This document shows positions 6,461 to 13,737 of a stretch of 15,630 nt of DNA, piece by piece. The stretch lies in assembly GCA_018224345.1 (NCBI GenBank), contig JAGTUW010000240.1:1-15630 (forward strand). Direction: 5' to 3'. Made by a program: the position numbers and the translations under genes. Source of the stretch: Bacteroidota bacterium (lineage in GTDB: Bacteria > Bacteroidota > Ignavibacteria > SZUA-365). Each line of letters begins with the position of its first letter. The first letter of the stretch is position 1. The notes beneath the pieces were generated by a model. It was not told the origin of the DNA. It saw nothing but the letters and a program-made list of their open reading frames with translations, and searched no databases.

Positions 6461-8527
6461 TTATTCCGCCCAGCGCTCAATAATAAGATTGACCGTCCGG
6501 TTATAAAAGCGTCCTTCGGGAATATCATTGGAAAAGATCGGTGTCATCTTCCCGTGTCCAATCGCCGTGACGCGCTCGCTTGCTTCCTCCCCCAAACGTT
6601 CCAGGATGATTTCCCGTACAGCCTCGGCTCGCTGCTGAGAGAGTTTGAGATTGTACTCTTCGCTTCCGATGATGTCGGTATATCCGTTGACGGAAATCCG
6701 GGATCCGGGAGTGATACGGGGGTACACATGTTCGTTCATGATTTGTTCATTCCGCTCACCAGGCTTGGCGACATCGAACGGAAATAATATCAGGGAGATT
6801 TTTTCAATGGTAATGCCACCTTCGGTAACGGAAACACTTTGCCGTCGTTCGCTTTTTACTTCACGGACGCCAATGGTGATCGGGTTGCTCAGATCGGTAT
6901 CCCCGGCCTGATCGTGTACGAGCATGCGACAGACCATATCACCGCTCGCGGCCGGCAGTTCCCCGGCGAGATTTTTCCAATTCCAGGTAAGGCTGCTTTC
7001 CGCCCGTGCACCTTCGCGCCGGTCGAATACGCGCCCCTGTTGTTCAATCGTAAGCACCCAGGAAGCGAGTCCTTCCTCCGCTTCAATGGTCGGAATAAAG
7101 CGGATGCGATCCGGCGTGATCCCGGCGATGCGACGAACGAAGGTGACCGGACGCAGCAAGTCCGGATGTTCCGATGTGATTTCAACGCGCCGGTTTTCTG
7201 CCTGTCCCAGCGTGTCTTTGGAAGAAGATGGGAGCGGGGGTAATGTCCCCGTGTCGATGCCGAGCCGTGCTTCTTCAATACCCCAGACGGTGCGCAGATA
7301 GTCGCGCACTGTTTCAGCACGATCACTGGCGAGTCTGTTGTTACGTCGTTCGCTCCCTGTATTGCTGACATACCCGTGAATGGTCACGGACATATCCGGT
7401 TGCGTGCGCAGCCTGCTCCCAATGATGTTCAGTGCGTTATAATAGAAATCCAGCGCGTCTCCCTCGATCGCGCTCTCGTCAAAATCGGCTATATTCATCG
7501 GTGCTATACGCGCATAGCGATCCGGGATGACAGCGGAGGCTTCCCCGAAGAACACATAGTTGAGCAGGGGAAAGGTTTCCCGAACAATCTCCTCCTCCAT
7601 CAGCAGGGAATGTGTCGAGGCGGTGAGTGCAACCGAGGGAGGCGATTTGAAGCGATACGTGACGTCGTATCCTTTGGCGACGATTTTCTCACTGATAGCC
7701 TCGAATATCGACTCGAGCTCCTCGGTGTTTGTGGCGCGAAAATGTTCCCCCCCCGTCTGGTCCGCGAGACGAATGAGGAAATCATTCGCTTTTGTCAGAT
7801 AGTCAATAGTGAAAAACACCGTGCCATATTTTTCTGCGCGTAATGCGCCTTCTGCCTGGACGTTGCTGCCAAGGTCCTCCCCGTCACTGAAAACGATCGC
7901 GAAGCTGCGGTCGACGCTTCCCGTGTCGGCTGCGATCTGCTGCGATGTGGCGTACACGCCGTCGTAGAGGTAGGTATTGCGACTGAGATTGCGTTCGACG
8001 AGCATTTTCGAGGTGTAATCAGCCGCACGCGCCTTGTCGTAGGTATATGGAAGCCGTATCAACGGCAAGGTCTCACCGTTGTATTCGAACGGGGCCATGC
8101 CTGTGCTGCCATCGCGAAAGAATATGATGGAAACGCGCACGGCAGGCGAAAGCGATGTAATCGTCTTCTCAAGCGTGTTGCGCAGTTGCCGCAGGTACGG
8201 ACTCATCGACTGGCTGTTGTCCACCATGAACACCACCCGCATGACGGTATTTTCCAACGCGGTGCGTTCAGTCACGCTCAATAATTCCGCTTCCTTTTTT
8301 CCCTTGTTAATGCGAAAATCGGCTGTCGTCAGTTCCGGGATATGTTCTCCGAGTTCGTTGACCGGCGTCACGGTCAGCCGCATCGGATTTTCATCGAAGA
8401 CGGCACGTACTTCGGCTGCTGCGGTCTGCGGATGCGTGCATTGCAACGTCAGCGGTTCATCGATCTGTGCCACCGCGGAGTGAAACGCAAGAATTACCAG
8501 GAACAGGCTGATCATCATCGCTTTCAT
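6461..8527 (-). CDS. Secreted von Willebrand A protein with two OmpA-like domains
   Basis: A 688-residue exported protein. Signal peptide 1-20, cleavage likely after AVA. A von Willebrand A domain (about 95-280) has a complete metal site: DNSQS (Asp103, Ser105, Ser107), the Thr of NTYLYDG (Thr185) and the Asp of FSDGED (Asp215). Two OmpA-C-like peptidoglycan-binding modules follow. The first (about 358-453) has GYVSNTGSERRNNRLASDRA and ends in NRRVEI. The second (about 576-686) has NGYTDIIGSEEYNLKLSQQRA and ends in NRTVNLII. Between them (about 460-560) is a beta-rich segment, perhaps Ig- or FlgD-like. Likely a periplasmic or outer-membrane-linked protein anchored to peptidoglycan that binds a partner through the VWA domain; the role is unknown. 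An ATG two codons upstream (8533) is only 1 base from the GGAG, so I chose the second. It follows the glycosyltransferase gene by 75 bp (69 bp from the upstream ATG) and converges with bshC. Confidence 0.9.
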   Translation of the reverse strand: MKAMMISLFLVILAFHSAVAQIDEPLTLQCTHPQTAAAEVRAVFDENPMRLTVTPVNELGEHIPELTTADFRINKGKKEAELLSVTERTALENTVMRVVFMVDNSQSMSPYLRQLRNTLEKTITSLSPAVRVSIIFFRDGSTGMAPFEYNGETLPLIRLPYTYDKARAADYTSKMLVERNLSRNTYLYDGVYATSQQIAADTGSVDRSFAIVFSDGEDLGSNVQAEGALRAEKYGTVFFTIDYLTKANDFLIRLADQTGGEHFRATNTEELESIFEAISEKIVAKGYDVTYRFKSPPSVALTASTHSLLMEEEIVRETFPLLNYVFFGEASAVIPDRYARIAPMNIADFDESAIEGDALDFYYNALNIIGSRLRTQPDMSVTIHGYVSNTGSERRNNRLASDRAETVRDYLRTVWGIEEARLGIDTGTLPPLPSSSKDTLGQAENRRVEITSEHPDLLRPVTFVRRIAGITPDRIRFIPTIEAEEGLASWVLTIEQQGRVFDRREGARAESSLTWNWKNLAGELPAASGDMVCRMLVHDQAGDTDLSNPITIGVREVKSERRQSVSVTEGGITIEKISLILFPFDVAKPGERNEQIMNEHVYPRITPGSRISVNGYTDIIGSEEYNLKLSQQRAEAVREIILERLGEEASERVTAIGHGKMTPIFSNDIPEGRFYNRTVNLIIERWAE

Positions 8528-8534
8528 CTTCATT

Positions 8535-8538
8535 CTCC
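8535..8538 (-). promoter_or_regulatory. Ribosome binding site deciding the VWA/OmpA start
   Basis: GGAG on the minus strand lies 1 base before the ATG at 8531-8533 but 7 bases before the ATG at 8525-8527. Normal spacing therefore selects the second ATG; the signal peptide is intact either way. Confidence 0.6.
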
Positions 8539-8602
8539 GGTGTTTGTGTGCATAGTACGGGCTTGTGTATGGACGCTGCGTGCAGTATCCACTTCCGTGG
8601 AA

Positions 8603-9697
8603 TCAGAGTTTCCGTCCCTTCCAGACAACGCGTCCTCCGAAGACGACGGCAAATGGAAGAAGTGTTACATACAGCAGATAATAGAACTCAAATATAAAAA
8701 AATATTTGAACAGATGCATACGACGAAATTTTGACAGTGGCACACTGAGAAGCACGACGTCCCCGATACTTTTTCCCAGCAAAGCGACACCCCAGCTCAG
8801 AAGCGGCAGACCGAAAAACGGAAAAGCGAGAATCGCGGCATTCATCAGAAAGCCAATGCTCATGATGGCAAACCCGATCGGATGAATGTCCAGCCCGCCT
8901 CTCCCCCAACGGCGTTTCTGTCGAAACAGGTCGACTGCTGTCGCACATGGAGCGCTGACGACCAGTGTAGCGGGGTTGAGTGGATAACGCACCACCCAGT
9001 CTGATTTATATGCAATAGCCTTGAACAGGGCGAAATCCTCTGTCACACTGAAGCCGACCCCCTGGTACCCACCCACGTCATGATACGCCTTTCTCCGGAA
9101 AGACATATTGTTGCCAACGGCACTGAGGGCGAAGCCCCACCCCACACCGGCGGAGGCAATCGTAAGCAGATATGCCCAGTCAAGGGCCTGCATAGCGGAA
9201 AACACCGAGTCGTCTTGAATGAAGGTGTGTCCACAGACACAACCGGTTTGTTCGTCATACCGGACGACGGTTTCCTCTACCCAATCGGGTGGCACCGCGC
9301 AATCGGCATCGGTTGTCATGATGATTTCCCCGGTACTTCGGTCAATCGCCTGTGCAATGGCATTGGCCTTGCCGCGTAATTCATACACCTGCCCTTCGGT
9401 ACGCAGGACCTTGAGCAGAGGGATGCGCTCTTTCCAGGCATCGAGGATTTCAGGTGTGCGGTCGGTGGACTGATCGTCGATCACGATGATTTCCAGTGCA
9501 CCACGATAATGCAGTTGCGCCAGGCTGGCGAGACAGCGATCAAGATTATCCTCCTCGTTGCGCGCGGCAACCAGCACCGATACACTCGGTGTATGTAACA
9601 CCGTCGGCGCGGCATCCGCCCGGCGCGCACCTGTATAGAACAGGAGTATTTTTATGAAATACAGTGCAAGTAGTATAAACAGCAACGTCGTCAGCAC
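8603..9697 (-). CDS. Membrane glycosyltransferase, family 2
   Basis: A 364-residue inverting glycosyltransferase that should use a nucleotide-sugar on the cytoplasmic face of the inner membrane. It has an N-terminal membrane helix (2-20), then the GT-A fold: SVLVAARNEEDN strand, IDDQSTD (Asp74, Asp75), the metal-binding DAD (130-132), the base-containing TED (219-221) and QKRRW (260-264). The QxxRW motif marks processive or polysaccharide/lipid-linked synthases such as hyaluronan, cellulose and PgaC-type enzymes. Three to four C-terminal helices (about 272-355) complete it. The start is GTG at 9695-9697, preceded by AAAGGAAG at the 3' end of the polysaccharide deacetylase gene, 16 bp upstream. 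This pairing suggests one polysaccharide or glycolipid pathway, but the sugar and acceptor are not readable from sequence. Confidence 0.92.
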   Translation of the reverse strand: MLTTLLFILLALYFIKILLFYTGARRADAAPTVLHTPSVSVLVAARNEEDNLDRCLASLAQLHYRGALEIIVIDDQSTDRTPEILDAWKERIPLLKVLRTEGQVYELRGKANAIAQAIDRSTGEIIMTTDADCAVPPDWVEETVVRYDEQTGCVCGHTFIQDDSVFSAMQALDWAYLLTIASAGVGWGFALSAVGNNMSFRRKAYHDVGGYQGVGFSVTEDFALFKAIAYKSDWVVRYPLNPATLVVSAPCATAVDLFRQKRRWGRGGLDIHPIGFAIMSIGFLMNAAILAFPFFGLPLLSWGVALLGKSIGDVVLLSVPLSKFRRMHLFKYFFIFEFYYLLYVTLLPFAVVFGGRVVWKGRKL

Positions 9698-9713
9698 GGT
9701 TGTATTCTTCCTT

Positions 9714-10394
9714 TCACAAAGTCATTGTTTGAAGGTCACGAATTCGCAGCATTCCGGCAAGCAGGCGCAGACAGGCGCTGGTACGATCAAATGAAGCTGC
9801 CTGATCATGCAGCACGAGGATATCCCCTCCCCGGACGGTCGCCAAACGTCTGTGCAATTCCGGAACATCGATGCGGTGATCGTAATCACCGATAAATACG
9901 TTCCATAGCACAAGCCTGCAGCCTTGCGCCCGTGGCAGCCCGTAGTGCAGGGGATGCAGTCTTCCGTACGGGGGCCGGTACAACGTCGGTCGTTGTCCTG
10001 AAGTCTTCTCGATGACAGAGAGACTGCGTGCGATATCCTCCTGTACGCCCTTCCGCGACTTCCGGAGCATCGATGCGTGCGCGAAGCCATGCGATGCAAC
10101 TGCATTTCCCTGCTCCAATATCACACCCGGGAGATCCGGATGTACCTCGACTGCCGCTCCACTGAGAAAAAACGTCGCAGTGAGAGATTCACTTTCGAGT
10201 ATCGAAAGCAGATCGCGTGTGGTTTCGGAAGGACCGTCATCGATGGTGAGCGCGACGGCATCGCGTCCTGATAATCTGCATTGGGCCCCCGGATAGAGCC
10301 GTGGTGCAACGGAATGCAGACGATAACGCATCTTTTCTGCTATGGTTGAACGGTATGACAGTGGCGGACCTTTCTCTTTCTTGCGTTTGGGCAT
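9714..10394 (-). CDS. Polysaccharide deacetylase (NodB-fold, carbohydrate esterase 4)
   Basis: A 226-residue metal-dependent N- or O-deacetylase. Family motifs appear in order: TIDDGP (50-55; Asp52 and Asp53), SHGFAH (101-106; metal ligands His102 and His106), RPPYG (140-144), the aspartate of GDYDH (Asp170), and LVLHD (193-197; His196). The N-terminus is basic (MPKRKKEKG) with no signal peptide or membrane helix, a form common in Bacteroidota. So it either acts inside the cell on a lipid- or nucleotide-linked sugar or leaves by an unseen route. An in-frame TTG one codon upstream is the alternative start; the ATG at 10392-10394 fits better though its ribosome site is weak. It ends 16 bp before the glycosyltransferase, with that gene's ribosome site overlapping its end. 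It is not BshB, which is an LmbE-type protein. Confidence 0.92.
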   Translation of the reverse strand: MPKRKKEKGPPLSYRSTIAEKMRYRLHSVAPRLYPGAQCRLSGRDAVALTIDDGPSETTRDLLSILESESLTATFFLSGAAVEVHPDLPGVILEQGNAVASHGFAHASMLRKSRKGVQEDIARSLSVIEKTSGQRPTLYRPPYGRLHPLHYGLPRAQGCRLVLWNVFIGDYDHRIDVPELHRRLATVRGGDILVLHDQAASFDRTSACLRLLAGMLRIRDLQTMTL

Positions 10395-10451
10395 CAATCC
10401 GACAACGCGCAGGACTGAGATGACAGAGTCACTGCAGAAACGGATGATTTC

Positions 10452-11291
10452 TCAGAAATCGATATTCATGCCGTATCCCCAATACGACCATATGAAATCG
10501 AAGTATTCGCCATGCTGGCTGGGACCGTGATACAATTCGAGGAAAAACCGCAAGCCCTTGCCGCGCCACGGGCCGAGTTTGCCGCCGATCTGCACTCCAT
10601 GCGCGGCACGCAGCGCACCGGTATCGAGCAAGCGAAAATCGTAGGCAGCATAGAAATGGACAGCAGCCCACAGCGGTTCCTGCCAGACAGTTTCCGCACC
10701 TGCCTGCAACCCGAATTTTCCGAGATCCGGAGGATCGATGTGATAAATGTACTGTCCGCCTGCATACAGTCGCAGAAGATCACGATACTCCCATGCGAGA
10801 ATCAAATCGAGAAATTCCCGGCTGTAGACGCGCGGAAGCAGGCCGTCACGCCATGCTCCGGTTTCCTTGCTGTAACTGCCGTCTACAAGATGCGCGCTGA
10901 TATGGCTCAGGCGCAGCCGGGCCGAGAGCGCCGTGCCCGCGTCGAGTCGCTGTCTGTAGGTCGTGTTGATACCGAAGAGATAATCAACGGCATCGACGGG
11001 GAAGTGAAATGCCTCCTCCTGCCGCAGTGATGTCCATGTGAACACATCCACACCGACGGCGATACGGTCGGTATCGAGAGGACCGGCAAACTCAAGGAGA
11101 TCAATCGAATTACCGATGTCAAGTTGCAGGCGGTCCTCGTCTACAAGACGAGTGAAGCCCACGCGTGGCTCGACATGATGCGCGATGAGAGGAGCAAAAA
11201 GCAAGCGGCTGGACGGTGTGCGGATGTCCTCCTGCGCATGAAGCTGCATGAAGAATATGGTGGAGAGACAGATGGCGATAAGGAGTTTCAT
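10452..11291 (-). CDS. DUF1207-like outer-membrane protein
   Basis: A 279-residue protein with a signal peptide (1-19, cleavage at LHA before Gln) and a body rich in alternating, aromatic-containing beta-strands ending in GYGMNIDF, a C-terminal aromatic typical of outer-membrane barrels. The segment around LSHISAHLVDG (about 125-138) and the later PRVYSREFLDL recall the DUF1207 family, whose members share an SH-x-LxD motif followed by an R-x-Y-S-RE motif; I am fairly but not fully sure of that match. Function of the family is unknown. It begins 9 bp after the small four-cysteine gene and lies 57 bp before the polysaccharide deacetylase, all in one direction. No clear ribosome site stands before the ATG (TTGACGAC precedes it). 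Confidence 0.8.
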   Translation of the reverse strand: MKLLIAICLSTIFFMQLHAQEDIRTPSSRLLFAPLIAHHVEPRVGFTRLVDEDRLQLDIGNSIDLLEFAGPLDTDRIAVGVDVFTWTSLRQEEAFHFPVDAVDYLFGINTTYRQRLDAGTALSARLRLSHISAHLVDGSYSKETGAWRDGLLPRVYSREFLDLILAWEYRDLLRLYAGGQYIYHIDPPDLGKFGLQAGAETVWQEPLWAAVHFYAAYDFRLLDTGALRAAHGVQIGGKLGPWRGKGLRFFLELYHGPSQHGEYFDFIWSYWGYGMNIDF

Positions 11292-11300
11292 GTCGTCAAT

Positions 11301-11546
11301 CTACAAGAGTTCATCCTCATCGGTCAGGAACGGGATATTCTCGACACCATCTTTGGCGACAAATATGCGTGAGCAGAAATCTCCGTCAAATCTCCCTGTC
11401 TCGCGGCAGTTGCTGAAGCGTTCCTGCAGGAGATCAAGATACGCGGCCTCCGCTCTGACCGCAAGATCGTCCATGTCGTTGCAGTTCAGACAGAATTCAA
11501 CTTCGAAACCATTATGTGTGTTTATCTTCTTCGCGATGTTATACAT
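11301..11546 (-). CDS. Small unrecognised protein with four cysteines
   Basis: An 81-residue protein I do not recognise. It is acidic, has no signal peptide or membrane helix, and is probably cytoplasmic. It carries four cysteines, Cys19 and Cys22 as CLNC, then Cys47 and Cys58, which could bind zinc or a cluster, though the spacing fits no family I know. A helical stretch (25-48) separates the pairs. The ATG at 11544-11546 has GGAG about 10 bases upstream and a TATACT -10-like hexamer at 11575-11580 (minus strand) without a good -35. It sits 9 bp before the DUF1207-like gene, so is probably co-transcribed and may be the first gene of the envelope cluster. Real gene judged from ribosome site, spacing and composition; not from homology. 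Confidence 0.65.
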   Translation of the reverse strand: MYNIAKKINTHNGFEVEFCLNCNDMDDLAVRAEAAYLDLLQERFSNCRETGRFDGDFCSRIFVAKDGVENIPFLTDEDELL

Positions 11547-11785
11547 TGCGATACATCTCCAATATTGCGCTGGTAGTATAAGAAGATATGGGCAAAAACC
11601 GAAGAAGAATATTTCTGTCGTGACTCATCTTCCCCTGCATGTGCGGGCGGGAGACACGCAATCGCAGCGCCTGTGTATCATTGTATGATGCATATTCGGA
11701 AACGTGCGAACAGGAAACGGGAACGGAGAAGAAACGAGAACGCCGTGGTGGTGGAATGAGCAGACAGTGCATCGCCTGCCGGTTG

Positions 11786-13012
11786 TCATTCATAGCGCAG
11801 GGCGTCTACGGGATTCATACGTGCTGCGGTGTATGCGGGAACGATGCCCGAGATCAGTCCCACAGCAATGGAGATCGAGAGAGAAAGCACGACGACCCAG
11901 AGTGGCATACTCGATGGCAACACCTCATTGATAATCAGGCTCAGTGGGAAGGAAACAGCCAGGCCGATGATACCGCCGATCACACAGATCGTTGCTGCTT
12001 CGATGAGAAATTGCAGAAGAATGGTGCGGCTCTTGGCACCGAGTGCCTTGCGTGTCCCTATTTCCTTGGTACGCTCCTTGACGGAAACAAACATGATATT
12101 CATGATACCGACGCCACCGACAAGCAGTGACAGAGAGGTGATAAGAAAGCCGACAACACCGATGGTACCGACGACACCCTCAAAAACCTCCTTGAGAAAA
12201 TCCTGCGTGTTGACGCCGAAATCGTGTTCCTCACCGGGAGGAACGGCCCGGATGCTCCGGAATATCCCGATCATCTCCTCTTTTGCTTCTTCCTTGTCGA
12301 CACCCTCATGCATTTTGACATGAATATCGATACTGCGATTGCTGCCGAAGACTTTGAGGAAATTTTCCAACGGAATGAACGCCTGCGTGTCCGTACTGAA
12401 CATGGTCGTCCCGAGAAAATCCCCTTCCTTCTCGAAGACTCCTATGACCCTGTAATTGTAGCTACCGATCTTGATGCTTTTCCCGATGGGGTCTTCGCGC
12501 TCGAAGAGATTTTTTGCAACATCGAAGCCGATGACACAGACTGGCCTGCCTGCGTTGGCTTCATACTCGTTGAAAAAGCGTCCAATCCCAGGCACGACAC
12601 CGGAAGTGATTTCATATTCGGGGACCGTTCCGTTGACATTGCCTTTGACCGAGCGATTACGATATTTCATTGTCCGCTGCCAGGTGTTCGTCACCGGGAC
12701 CACGGCTTCGGCGAGCTTGAGTCTGTCACGCAGCTGCTCTGCTTGCCGGACCGTAATATCCTTTCGATTTCTTGCTTTCCACCATTCCCCGCCGAACCAG
12801 TCCCATTTGCTCAGGTAATACACATCGGTACCGAGGGAGGAAATGCTTTTATCGAGCGCCGTGCCAAGGCCTTCGATGACCGTGGCCATCAGCGTCACGA
12901 CCACGATACCGATGACGATGCCAAGGGTTGTCAGTACGGAACGCAATTTATTGGCGCCAATTGCATTCAGCGCGATGCGCATTCCTTCCTTGTAATCATG
13001 AAATCTGAACAT
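11786..13012 (-). CDS. ABC transporter permease, MacB/FtsX type
   Basis: The inner-membrane half of a MacB-type exporter, 408 residues. One membrane helix near the N-terminus (about 24-46, LRSVLTTLGIVIGIVVVT) is followed by a large periplasmic domain (about 47-280), then three C-terminal helices (about 282-312, 332-362 and 370-392). The family signature KERTKEIGTRKALGAK follows the second helix and the protein ends in the classical ARMNPVDALRYE. There is no ATPase domain; it is supplied by the gene 5 bp upstream, so MacB is split in two here. Such exporters do not carry substrate through the membrane but push periplasmic substrate out through TolC. Substrate (antibiotic, peptide, lipoprotein-like) unknown. 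Last gene of the operon; no clear terminator is visible in the 239 bp after it. Confidence 0.95.
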   Translation of the reverse strand: MFRFHDYKEGMRIALNAIGANKLRSVLTTLGIVIGIVVVTLMATVIEGLGTALDKSISSLGTDVYYLSKWDWFGGEWWKARNRKDITVRQAEQLRDRLKLAEAVVPVTNTWQRTMKYRNRSVKGNVNGTVPEYEITSGVVPGIGRFFNEYEANAGRPVCVIGFDVAKNLFEREDPIGKSIKIGSYNYRVIGVFEKEGDFLGTTMFSTDTQAFIPLENFLKVFGSNRSIDIHVKMHEGVDKEEAKEEMIGIFRSIRAVPPGEEHDFGVNTQDFLKEVFEGVVGTIGVVGFLITSLSLLVGGVGIMNIMFVSVKERTKEIGTRKALGAKSRTILLQFLIEAATICVIGGIIGLAVSFPLSLIINEVLPSSMPLWVVVLSLSISIAVGLISGIVPAYTAARMNPVDALRYE

Positions 13013-13017
13013 AGCGT

Positions 13018-13725
13018 CTATCTGTCCTCGTACACGAGGGGGTTCTCCACTGTTTCGTCACTGGCGATCTTGCCGTCGAAGAGGCGGATGACGCGATGTG
13101 CATGGGCTGCGATTTCCTCTTCATGCGTGACAAGAATGATGGTATTACCTTTTCTGTGTAATTCGACGAAGAGCTGCATGATTTCAATACCTGTTTTCGA
13201 ATCGAGATTGCCGGTCGGTTCGTCAGCGAGAATGATGGACGGATCGTTGACAAGGGCGCGTGCAATGGCCACACGCTGCCGCTGACCACCAGAGAGTTCA
13301 TTGGGTTTGTGTGTCATGCGGTCACCGAGACCGACATCACTGAGAACATTCTCGGCTCGTTCCTTGCGTTGCTGGGTTCCGAATCCCGCATAGATGAGGG
13401 GAAGCTCCACGTTATGCAACGCCGTGGAACGCGGCAGCAAATTGAAGGTTTGAAAGACGAAACCGATTTTTTTGTTTCTGATTTCCGCGAGCTGGTTGTC
13501 GTCGAGTTCACCGACATTCTCGCCCTCGAAATCATAGAGTCCCGAAGTCGGTGTATCGAGGCAGCCGATGACATTCATGAGTGTAGATTTACCGGAGCCG
13601 GAAGGCCCCATGATCGCGACGTACTCATTGGCTTCGATGTCGAGGGAGACGCCTGCGAGCGCATGCACCAGTTCCGCGCCCATGTCATAGGTTTTCACCA
13701 CGTCTTTTATATGAATAAGCGGCAT
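13018..13725 (-). CDS. ABC transporter ATP-binding protein, MacB/LolD type
   Basis: The cytoplasmic motor for the adjacent permease, 235 residues. Motifs in order: Walker A GPSGSGKST (40-48), Q-loop FQTFNLLP (Gln92), signature LSGGQRQR (144-151), Walker B IILADEP with Glu169, D-loop NLDS, and H-loop THEEE (His201). All catalytic residues are intact. The wider sequence fits the MacB/LolD/FtsE subgroup, which always pairs with FtsX-fold permeases. The start ATG at 13723-13725 has GAGGA overlapping the stop of the membrane-fusion gene (TGAGGACC), so translation of the two is likely coupled. Next gene begins 5 bp after its stop. Confidence 0.96.
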   Translation of the reverse strand: MPLIHIKDVVKTYDMGAELVHALAGVSLDIEANEYVAIMGPSGSGKSTLMNVIGCLDTPTSGLYDFEGENVGELDDNQLAEIRNKKIGFVFQTFNLLPRSTALHNVELPLIYAGFGTQQRKERAENVLSDVGLGDRMTHKPNELSGGQRQRVAIARALVNDPSIILADEPTGNLDSKTGIEIMQLFVELHRKGNTIILVTHEEEIAAHAHRVIRLFDGKIASDETVENPLVYEDR

Positions 13726-13737
13726 GAATGCTGGTCC

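Noticed and set aside
8588..8601. TCCAC-GGAA-GTGGA hairpin just after the glycosyltransferase stop
   Set aside because: Only 5 bp of stem and no U-run, so not supported as a terminator.
8603..10394. Idea that the glycosyltransferase and deacetylase are BshA and BshB beside bshC
   Set aside because: BshA is a GT4 enzyme and BshB an LmbE-type protein; these are GT2 and NodB-fold proteins.
10409..10435. Imperfect hairpin (GCAGtGACT/AGTCCTGC) between the DUF1207-like gene and the deacetylase
   Set aside because: One-base bulge, long loop, no U-tract; not distinguishable from chance.
11539..11793. 84-residue minus-strand frame between the ABC permease and the small four-cysteine gene
   Set aside because: Overlaps the permease end and the small gene's start, has no ribosome site, and is Arg/Ser-rich without features.
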